Shown here one piece after another: positions 6,742 through 12,804 of a DNA stretch of 12,804 bases; positions within the stretch are counted from its first letter, which is position 1, and each line of letters opens with the position of its first letter. Made by a program: the position numbers and the translations under genes. Source of the DNA: Bacteroidota bacterium (GTDB lineage: Bacteria; Bacteroidota; Bacteroidia; CAIKAF01); assembly GCA_023432985.1 (NCBI GenBank), contig JAEZEQ010000057.1, positions 1 through 12,804 of the forward strand. Direction: 5' to 3'. The notes under the pieces were generated by a model. That model had not been told where the DNA came from and made no database searches. It worked only from the letters and a program-made list of their open reading frames with translations.

Positions 6742-8877
6742 ATGTGGAGATGGATGCCTTGTGTCTTGGCCTGTATTTTCGTTTTCTGGTCCTGCGGCCG
6801 GGGAACTGACCTGCCCGTTGACCCCGCTACGCTCAAATATCCCAATAATCTCATTAATAAAAATGATAAGGTAATTATCTATGATAAAACCATCCCTGAT
6901 ACCTACCGATGGCTCGAAAATATTACCTCAAATAAGGTCCTCGATTGGGCCAAAAGTCAGAACGATATTTCTTTTAGTTACCTTTCTTCTCTCTCGGGAA
7001 GGAAAAAATTATCTACGCAAATTCAAAAATTATTGCATCTCGAAACGATGTATAAAGCCTCCAGAGACGGCAGGTGGTATATTGTGGAGAAAACGGACGG
7101 AGAAACAGGAAGGCAATATATTTATTTGTACGAAAATGAAAAGGAGGAACCTAGCCTAAGACTCGAACCCCAGGCTATTGAAGGCTCCCGAAATGCAGCC
7201 TTTGGCGCTTATTGTATTTCGCCCGACGGCAATCTGATGGTTTTTAGTTTGCGAAATGTGCATAGCGGTTTGGAAAGGGTTTTTGTATTGAACCTGAAAA
7301 CTAAAAAATATGTAGATAAACCCATTCGCGTCTCTCCAAATACAAGCTTAAGCTGGGGCCCTTATGGCGGATTTTATTACAATAAACCTTTTTTTTCGGA
7401 AAATAATATTCATATTCCCAATGCACTATTTTATCATAAAGCCGGTACGTCTGTATCCGAAGATGTAGTGGTGTATTATGATGAGGTCTCCCCAAATGTG
7501 TATCCATGGGCATTTCGAACTTCGGATAACCGATACCTGATTGTAACAGCCGGCAATAAGGATTATACCAAAGTGTTGTATAAACCCCTCGTGCAAGAGG
7601 ATGGATCGCCTATGAATAAATTGCTCGAATTGGTGGGGTACAGAGCCGTGGTTGTGGACAATTATTTCGATAGTTTTTATGTGCTTACTAATTTTGATGC
7701 ACCCAATGGTCGGGTTGTTCAAATGAATCCCGGCATTAGCGACCCGGGAGCCTGGAAAACAATTATCCCCGAATCGAAAGATATGAAGGAAAGGGTTTAT
7801 TCTATAGGTGGAAAATTTTACGCAAAAGGAAAATGGAATGGAGATGCCATTATTACGGCATACGATAGCGCAGGTAAACAGGTCGACGAAATTGTGTTCC
7901 CCGGCGCAGGCGTATTGGACGGTCCCTCCGGACGACCTGATTATAAGGATGTTTTGTTTTCTTATCGTACTTTCTCTCAACCCAGTATAGTCTACAAGCT
8001 TACACCCTCATCGAATCAGATTATCCCTTTTTTAGGTGCTGCTCTCGATTTTGATACCAGCCGTTATGTGCGCGAAAAAATTCACGCTCGGGCAAAGGAT
8101 GGGACCCTGATTCCAATTTCGCTTTTTTATAAGAAGGGACTGGATCTGAACGGACAAAATCCAATGCTGATTTATTCCAACGGATGTCTCGGTATGCCCG
8201 TCAAATCTTCTTTTTCGGCATTTCGAATCCCGTTTATTGAAGCCGGTGGCGTCTTTGCTATTGCACATATACGCGGTGGAACGGAATTGGGCGAAGAATG
8301 GCAAAATGCAGCGGTTGGACTTAATAAAAAGGTCTCTATTTTCGATCTGGAGGCTTGTATTCAAACTCTTTTTGATAAAAAGTATAGCTCCCCCGGAAAA
8401 TTAGCCGCCGGAGCAGAAGAGGGTGGAGGGGCTATTCTAATGGGCGTGGTAAATAATCACCCGGAATGGTTTAAAGCGGTTATCGTGCGAAACGGTATGT
8501 TCGACCTCGTGAATTTTGAACGCTATAATAATGCCGCTATATGGCGTAAAGATTTTGGATCGGTTACCGACTTCAAAGAATTTCAAAATTTAATGTCGCT
8601 CTCGCCTATGCATAACCTCAAAAGCGATGGCGCTTATCCGGCATTTCTGCTGGAATGTGACCTCACTTTTAAAAGAGTTTCTCCAATTCATACTTTTAAA
8701 ATGGGTGCTACCCTGCAAGATAATTATGGGAATAAAACCCCTGTTTTAATTCGCATTAATCAGGAAGCAACCGGGAATAATAAGAAACAGGAGGTTTATG
8801 AATGGACCGACCGATGGGCTTTTTTAATGTCGCATTTGAAAATGAATAGGAATCGGATTAATTTGTTTAATCAATGA
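6742..8877 (+). CDS. S9A prolyl oligopeptidase homologue, predicted lipoprotein, catalytic residues lost (pseudo-peptidase)
   Basis: The 711-residue length and layout match prolyl oligopeptidases. The N-terminal motif DTYRWLEN (53-60) and QND (73-75) are present, then a seven-blade propeller region (about 100-420) and an alpha/beta-hydrolase domain (about 440-700) with AGGVFAIAHIRGG (501-513). The active site is changed: the nucleophile motif GGSNGG reads GAEEGG (557-562, Ser to Glu559). The DHDDRV motif reads LTFKRV, putting Phe643 at the catalytic Asp. The AGHGAG motif reads ATGNNK, putting Gly678 at the catalytic His. The oxyanion Tyr of YGYGGF falls on Asn480. Only the substrate-binding Arg (Arg645) remains. 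These pairings come from by-eye alignment with remembered family sequences. WSC at 16-18 suggests a lipobox with Cys18. The frame is intact, so this is not a decaying gene. It starts 30 bases after the PorE-like gene and overlaps aroC by 4 bases. TAGGTTTA lies just before the ATG, without a good -33 partner. Confidence 0.88.
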   Translation: MWRWMPCVLACIFVFWSCGRGTDLPVDPATLKYPNNLINKNDKVIIYDKTIPDTYRWLENITSNKVLDWAKSQNDISFSYLSSLSGRKKLSTQIQKLLHLETMYKASRDGRWYIVEKTDGETGRQYIYLYENEKEEPSLRLEPQAIEGSRNAAFGAYCISPDGNLMVFSLRNVHSGLERVFVLNLKTKKYVDKPIRVSPNTSLSWGPYGGFYYNKPFFSENNIHIPNALFYHKAGTSVSEDVVVYYDEVSPNVYPWAFRTSDNRYLIVTAGNKDYTKVLYKPLVQEDGSPMNKLLELVGYRAVVVDNYFDSFYVLTNFDAPNGRVVQMNPGISDPGAWKTIIPESKDMKERVYSIGGKFYAKGKWNGDAIITAYDSAGKQVDEIVFPGAGVLDGPSGRPDYKDVLFSYRTFSQPSIVYKLTPSSNQIIPFLGAALDFDTSRYVREKIHARAKDGTLIPISLFYKKGLDLNGQNPMLIYSNGCLGMPVKSSFSAFRIPFIEAGGVFAIAHIRGGTELGEEWQNAAVGLNKKVSIFDLEACIQTLFDKKYSSPGKLAAGAEEGGGAILMGVVNNHPEWFKAVIVRNGMFDLVNFERYNNAAIWRKDFGSVTDFKEFQNLMSLSPMHNLKSDGAYPAFLLECDLTFKRVSPIHTFKMGATLQDNYGNKTPVLIRINQEATGNNKKQEVYEWTDRWAFLMSHLKMNRNRINLFNQ

Positions 8878-9956
8878 ATAGTACCGGACATATTTTACGG
8901 CTAACTACTTTTGGCGAATCGCACGGGTATGCCGTAGGTGGAGTGCTCGACGGATTCCCGGCCGGATTTGTTTTGGATATGTCTTTTATTCAGGATTATC
9001 TCGACCGACGTAAACCCGGACAAAGTAAACTCACCACTCAACGGAATGAATCGGACCAAGTGCAAATTATTTCCGGTATTTTCGAGAATACAAGTACGGG
9101 TGCACCCATTACTTTTCTTATCCTGAATAAGGATCAACAAAAGAATGATTATGACGAATTAAAGGAGGTGTTCAGACCCTCTCATGCAGATTTTACCTAT
9201 TTGAAAAAATACGGACTCAGAGACCATTTCGGAGGAGGACGTTCTTCTGCCCGCGAAACGGCTGTGCGTGTTGCTGCGGGAGCTTTGGCTATGGACTGGA
9301 TTAATTCCCTGGGTATTGAAATTTTCGCCTATGTGAAACAAGTACACCGTATCTCAGTCCCCATTCCTTATCAGGAACTGGATTTGAATGCGATTTATGA
9401 TTCGGATATACGCTGCCCACATCCCGATACCGAAGCCGAAATGATTGCTTTTGTCGAGAAAATGCGCCTGCAAGGCGATTCTTGCGGAGGTATTATTGAG
9501 ATTGTTATAAAGAATGTGCCGGTGGGATTGGGTAGTCCCGTTTATGCAAAATTAAGCGCGGACCTCGGTGCCGCCATGCTGTCTATTAATGCAGTGAAAG
9601 GGGTGGAACTGGGAAGCGGGTTCGACTCGGTGCTGAAAACAGGAAGCGAATTGAACGACTTGTTTTTCTCGGATGAAATGGGAAATATTAAAACGAAAAC
9701 GAATAATTCCGGCGGTATTCAAGGTGGCATCAGTAACGGTGAAGATATCGTTTTTCGGATCGCTTTTAAACCTACAGCCACTATTTCTAAATCTCAGGAA
9801 ACCGTAAATACCGACGGAGAATCTATACATTTGCAGGCGAAAGGCAGACATGACCCCTGTGTCTTACCTAGAGCTGTGCCCATCGTAGAGACTATGGCAG
9901 CTTTGGTTATTGCCGATCATATATTGATGCAAAGAACAACGAAATCTATAATGTAA
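8874..9956 (+). CDS. aroC: Chorismate synthase
   Basis: AroC catalyses the last step of the shikimate pathway, converting 5-enolpyruvylshikimate-3-phosphate to chorismate with reduced FMN. At 360 residues it has the standard bacterial length. All family signatures are visible: FGESHG (13-18), GFPAG (27-31), RRKPGQ (45-50), GGGRSSARETAVRVAAG (120-136), GIQGGISNGED (281-291) and RHDPCVLPRAVPIVETM (325-341). The start ATG overlaps the TGA of the upstream S9 homologue (ATGA, 8874-8877), which indicates translational coupling and cotranscription. No other shikimate or aromatic amino acid gene is in the window. The protein is cytoplasmic. Confidence 0.98.
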   Translation: MNSTGHILRLTTFGESHGYAVGGVLDGFPAGFVLDMSFIQDYLDRRKPGQSKLTTQRNESDQVQIISGIFENTSTGAPITFLILNKDQQKNDYDELKEVFRPSHADFTYLKKYGLRDHFGGGRSSARETAVRVAAGALAMDWINSLGIEIFAYVKQVHRISVPIPYQELDLNAIYDSDIRCPHPDTEAEMIAFVEKMRLQGDSCGGIIEIVIKNVPVGLGSPVYAKLSADLGAAMLSINAVKGVELGSGFDSVLKTGSELNDLFFSDEMGNIKTKTNNSGGIQGGISNGEDIVFRIAFKPTATISKSQETVNTDGESIHLQAKGRHDPCVLPRAVPIVETMAALVIADHILMQRTTKSIM

Positions 9957-9967
9957 TCGAATAAATA

Positions 9968-11260
9968 ATGAGAAAAATTCCACTTTATCTACAAATTTTA
10001 ATAGGCATTGTGGCCGGATTGATTTTTGGTATTATTGCCACATATACCGGTTTGTCGGATTTTACACGGGATTTTATTAAACCTTTTGGAACTATATTTG
10101 TCAATCTGCTTAAAATGATCGCAATTCCCATGATTGTAACCTCGCTTATTGTGGGTGTTGCCAGCTTGAAGGATGTTACGAAACTTAGCCGTATGGGCGG
10201 AAAAGCACTGGGCATTTTTATGAGTACCACCGTATTTGCAATCTCTATTGGCGTTTTTTTGGCAAACACAATAAGACCCGGCGACGGAATTCCGCCCCAA
10301 ACTAAAGATAAATTGATGGCAGCTTATGCAGATGCCGCTAATGCAAATTCGCAAAATGCAGCTTCTCTGCAAGAACAAGGTCCCTTGCAACCACTGATTA
10401 ATCTATTCCCCGATAATCTGATTTTTGCCGCAACGGATAATGCCAATATGTTGCAAATTGTTCTCATTACCATTTTGTTCGGAATAGCGCTCATTTTAAT
10501 TCCCTCCGAAAAATCTGCACCCGTGGTGAAATTGCTGGATGGATTGAATGACGCGGTTCTCAAAATTGTAGATTTGATTATGCTCACAGCCCCTGTCGGA
10601 GTTTTTGCGTTGATTGCCGCTGTAATTACAGACGTCGCCGGTGATAATCCCGCCGAGGTAATCGGCTTACTGGCCGGATTGGGTAAATATATGCTCGTGG
10701 TTCTGGCTGCACTTTTATTCCATATTTTATTTGTCTATTTACCTCTAATTAAGTTCGGCGCGAAGAAAAGTCCGCTCTGGTTTTTGAAGAAAATGAGACC
10801 GGTTCAATTGCTGGGATTTTCTACCAGTTCTTCCAATGCTACTCTGGCTTTAAATATGGATAATGCCGAGAAAAACCTGGGCGTGGACGAGGAAGTGGCC
10901 GGCTTTGTTTTACCCCTTGGGGCAACGGTAAATATGGACGGTACCAGTCTCTATCAAGCTGTGGCCGCTATTTTTATCGCTCAAGCCCTCAGTATAGATT
11001 TATCCCTGGGCGACCAATTGATGATTATTGTTACCGCCACCCTCGCATCTATAGGCTCGGCCGGTGTACCCGGAGCCGGTATGGTTATGCTGGTGATTGT
11101 ACTCAATTCGGTCGGAATTCCCGCTGCAGGTATAGCACTCATCATGGGTCCCGATCGTATTTTGGATATGTGCCGCACTATCGTGAATGTTACCGGTGAC
11201 GCCACCGTGGCTACGGTTGTTGCAAAAAGCGAAGGCCTGTTGCACGAAAGAGAAGCTTAG
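9968..11260 (+). CDS. Dicarboxylate/amino acid:cation symporter, glutamate/aspartate type (DAACS family)
   Basis: This 430-residue inner-membrane transporter belongs to the GltPh/GltP/DctA family (TC 2.A.23). Eight hydrophobic segments and two hairpins are apparent. HP1 carries the Ser-rich tip STSSSN (285-290), TM7 has NMDGT (322-326), HP2 has ASIGSAGVPGAG (360-371), and TM8 has DRILDMCRTIVNVTGD (396-411). Relative to GltPh, Asp400 (amino-group binding, GltPh Asp394), Arg403 (side-chain carboxylate, Arg397), Asn407 and Asp411 are all kept. E. coli DctA has Ser at the Asp400 position, so uptake of acidic amino acids is more likely than C4-dicarboxylates. Coupling ions (Na+ or H+) are not certain. 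Residues about 104-150 form a hydrophilic Ala/Gln/Asn-rich loop, longer than in GltPh. It starts 11 bases after aroC and is probably in the same operon. Confidence 0.94.
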   Translation: MRKIPLYLQILIGIVAGLIFGIIATYTGLSDFTRDFIKPFGTIFVNLLKMIAIPMIVTSLIVGVASLKDVTKLSRMGGKALGIFMSTTVFAISIGVFLANTIRPGDGIPPQTKDKLMAAYADAANANSQNAASLQEQGPLQPLINLFPDNLIFAATDNANMLQIVLITILFGIALILIPSEKSAPVVKLLDGLNDAVLKIVDLIMLTAPVGVFALIAAVITDVAGDNPAEVIGLLAGLGKYMLVVLAALLFHILFVYLPLIKFGAKKSPLWFLKKMRPVQLLGFSTSSSNATLALNMDNAEKNLGVDEEVAGFVLPLGATVNMDGTSLYQAVAAIFIAQALSIDLSLGDQLMIIVTATLASIGSAGVPGAGMVMLVIVLNSVGIPAAGIALIMGPDRILDMCRTIVNVTGDATVATVVAKSEGLLHEREA

Positions 11261-11267
11261 TTTCGAC

Positions 11268-11298
11268 TTGACAATACACTTGCTTTTTTGTAGCTTTG
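11268..11298 (+). promoter_or_regulatory. Bacteroidota-type promoter for rnpA
   Basis: TTG (11268-11270) and TAGCTTTG (11291-11298) are separated by 20 nt, an exact match to the TTG-N19-21-TAnnTTTG consensus. The -7 element ends only 7 bases before the rnpA ATG at 11306, so transcription should begin within a few bases of the start codon. It lies just downstream of the symporter stop (11260) and marks a new transcription unit. Confidence 0.8.
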
Positions 11299-11305
11299 TG
11301 CCCTT

Positions 11306-11704
11306 ATGCATTTTACGCTTCCGGGAACAATACGATTAAAAAGTTCGGCCCAGATTGGATCTGTCTTTGTCTACGGCTCCACTGTCAGAACGAAAACTTT
11401 ATTGGCGCATTTTCGACTTGTGCCGGCTGCTCAAACCGACAGTCCCCCCGTGAAAGCGGCTTTTGCCGTATCTAAAAAGAAATTCAAAAAATCGGTAGAC
11501 CGAAATTATATTAAACGCCTCATGCGCGAGTGCTACCGTACCCGCAAAACGCTCCTACCTACATCTTTTCCCCTTCCTATGCAATTGCATTTGGTTATTT
11601 CTTATACCAATCCACAAAAACCAAATTACCATGCAATGTGCCAGGAAATGAACGAGTTGTTGCCAAAGGTGCATGCCAAATTAGATAATTATCATGCTCA
11701 ATAG
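11306..11704 (+). CDS. rnpA: Ribonuclease P protein component
   Basis: RnpA is the small basic protein subunit that helps the RNase P RNA remove 5' leaders from tRNA precursors. The 132-residue length is normal. The N-terminus FTLPGTIRLKSS (3-14) fits the family pattern F.....RLK. The RNR signature lies at 53-75, with AVSKKKFKKSVDRNYIKRLM at its core (54-73). The first ATG gives the expected family N-terminus, so a later start is unlikely. The 3' end overlaps yidD by 11 bases. The usual upstream neighbour rpmH is not present here; a transporter gene precedes it. Confidence 0.96.
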   Translation: MHFTLPGTIRLKSSAQIGSVFVYGSTVRTKTLLAHFRLVPAAQTDSPPVKAAFAVSKKKFKKSVDRNYIKRLMRECYRTRKTLLPTSFPLPMQLHLVISYTNPQKPNYHAMCQEMNELLPKVHAKLDNYHAQ

Positions 11705-11918
11705 TCTCCTGAGCCGACTCTGTATAGTCCTCATTAAAGGCTATCAAGGCATTATATCTCCCTATTTACCCAATGCCTGCCGTTATTCACCAACCTGCTC
11801 TCAATACGGCGTCGAAGCTTATACAAAATACGGATTTTTTAAAGGAACTATTTTAACCCTGAAACGTATTTCACGCTGCCATCCCTGGGGCGGAAAGGGC
11901 TATGATCCCCTGCCTTAA
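11694..11918 (+). CDS. yidD: Membrane protein insertion efficiency factor YidD
   Basis: This 74-residue protein carries the complete YidD signature: IKGYQGIISPYLPNACRYSP (14-33) with CSQY following, GFFKG (47-51), and RCHPWGGKGYDPLP (61-74). The family's conserved Cys residues are present (Cys29, Cys35, Cys62). YidD associates with the inner membrane through an N-terminal amphipathic segment and assists YidC-dependent membrane protein insertion. It starts inside the rnpA 3' end in another frame (11-nt overlap), the common rnpA-yidD arrangement, and is likely translated from the same mRNA. yidC is not next in line; an S41 peptidase gene follows instead. Confidence 0.96.
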   Translation: MLNSLLSRLCIVLIKGYQGIISPYLPNACRYSPTCSQYGVEAYTKYGFFKGTILTLKRISRCHPWGGKGYDPLP

Positions 11919-11980
11919 TTTTCTTTAGCTATACCGCTTTTCCTTATTTTTTCGTTACATTTCGAAATATTTCATTGAGC

Positions 11981-12804
11981 ATGCATATTTATAAGAAATT
12001 ATTCGTCGGAATTCTCTTTGTCGCTACTTTCTTCTTTTCGGCTTTTGTTGCCGTGAACGATTATTTTGAAGTCTCTAAAAATCTCGAAATTCACGCCGAT
12101 TTGTATAAGGAATTACACCAGTATTATGTGGATGAAACCAATCCGGGCGAATTGATGAAAACCGGAATCGATGCCATGCTCGAATCCCTGGATCCATACA
12201 CGGTTTACTACCCCGAAAATACAATTGAAGATGCCAGAGTAGCAGCCTCAGGTAATTATGGGGGTATAGGCAGCAGCTTTCGCGTTATCGAAAATCAACT
12301 CATGATCGCATATCCATACGAAAATGGACCTGCCGCAAAGGTCGGACTCCAATCGGGAGATATTATTCGCGAAGTGAATGGAAAGGACGTTTCTTCGCTC
12401 GATATAGGAAGCGTACTTCAATTGCTGAAAGGGGCCGCCGGTACCAAAGTATCCATCAGCGTTCTGCGAGATAATGTTTTGAAGAATTTTCAAATCGAAA
12501 GAGCGGATATTAAGGTGCAAGCCGTACCTTATTCGGCTTACCTCAATCAAAATATCGGTTATATTAAATTGTCGCGCTTTAGCGATGATGCCTTTGTGCA
12601 AGTGAAAGCTGCACTTACTAATCTAAAAGCACAAGGCAAACTGGAAGGATTGGTTTTTGACCTGAGAGGAAATCCGGGCGGACTCCTCCGAGATGCCATT
12701 CAGATTTGTAATTTATTTATTCCTAAAGGAAAATTGGTGGTGAGCACCAAAGGAAAAATTCCCGAATGGAATAAGCAATATACCACGCTCGAAAATCCTG
12801 TCGA
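11981..12804 (+). CDS. S41 C-terminal processing peptidase (CtpA/Prc type), 5' part, truncated by window end
   Basis: From ATG 11981 the frame stays open to the last base (274 codons plus 2 bases). Residues about 5-25 form a signal peptide or membrane anchor, so the protease acts in the periplasm. Residues 36-80 resemble the N-terminal helical region of CtpA proteins (ESLDPYTVYY, 68-77). A PDZ domain spans about 92-165 (NYGGIGSSF, GPAAKVGLQSGDIIREVNG). The S41 domain begins at about 190 with NIGYIKLSRF and LVFDLRGNPGG (224-234). The catalytic Ser-Lys dyad should come further downstream and is not in the window, so activity cannot be judged. Family members degrade or trim proteins from the C-terminus. 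TACATTTC (11956-11963) is a near match to a -7 element, but no -33 element was found. The gap to yidD is 62 bases, so cotranscription with rnpA-yidD is possible. Confidence 0.93.
   Translation, partial: MHIYKKLFVGILFVATFFFSAFVAVNDYFEVSKNLEIHADLYKELHQYYVDETNPGELMKTGIDAMLESLDPYTVYYPENTIEDARVAASGNYGGIGSSFRVIENQLMIAYPYENGPAAKVGLQSGDIIREVNGKDVSSLDIGSVLQLLKGAAGTKVSISVLRDNVLKNFQIERADIKVQAVPYSAYLNQNIGYIKLSRFSDDAFVQVKAALTNLKAQGKLEGLVFDLRGNPGGLLRDAIQICNLFIPKGKLVVSTKGKIPEWNKQYTTLENPV

Noticed and set aside
7426..7980. 184-codon minus-strand reading frame inside the S9 homologue
   Set aside because: It lies wholly antisense to a clear family gene, and its Ile/His/Cys-rich composition is what a reversed AT-rich coding strand gives.
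9998..10390. 130-codon minus-strand reading frame inside the symporter gene
   Set aside because: It is antisense to conserved transmembrane coding sequence, shows no recognisable motif, and overlaps another antisense frame.
9968..11260. C4-dicarboxylate transporter DctA
   Set aside because: Asp400 and Arg403 match the amino-acid-binding pair of GltPh, whereas DctA from E. coli has Ser at the first position.
12248..12601. 117-codon minus-strand reading frame near the right edge
   Set aside because: It is antisense to the PDZ and S41 coding region, whose plus-strand frame is clearly the real one.

Overview
The window comes from a member of the phylum Bacteroidota. Three things point there: a subtilase ending in a type IX secretion (T9SS) type A C-terminal sorting domain, a TPR / beta-propeller / OmpA protein with the domain order of the T9SS factor PorE, and promoters of the Bacteroidota form (TTG or TTTG, 19-20 nt, TAnnTTTG). 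Start codons mostly lack a clear Shine-Dalgarno sequence, which also fits. Nothing seen supports a genus or species call.

Layout, left to right. 1-335 is the 3' end of a gene for a histone H1-like Lys/Ala/Pro-rich tail, closed by a strong terminator. 444-3311 encodes a secreted 955-residue S8 protease, apparently a T9SS cargo. It converges, with only 4 bp between stop codons, on an NADPH:quinone-type medium-chain reductase on the minus strand (3316-4347). A tRNA-Lys(UUU) gene with its own promoter and terminator lies at 4513-4585 on the minus strand. 4774-6711 encodes the PorE-like envelope protein and has a perfect 14-bp palindrome in its upstream region.

6742-11260 looks like one operon: an S9A prolyl-oligopeptidase homologue predicted to be a lipoprotein, chorismate synthase (aroC, 4-bp ATGA overlap) and a glutamate/aspartate-type cation symporter. 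11306-12804 holds rnpA, yidD (11-nt overlap) and the 5' part of an S41 C-terminal processing peptidase that runs off the window. rnpA has a textbook promoter placed so close to the ATG that its mRNA should be nearly leaderless.

The most interesting item is the S9A homologue. The fold is easy to follow, but by ungapped local comparison with recalled prolyl oligopeptidase sequences all three catalytic-triad residues and the oxyanion tyrosine are replaced. It looks like a pseudo-peptidase that has kept its full reading frame and is translationally coupled to aroC. No CRISPR array, insertion sequence, prophage or recognisable defence island was found, and no gene-free stretch exceeds 300 bases.
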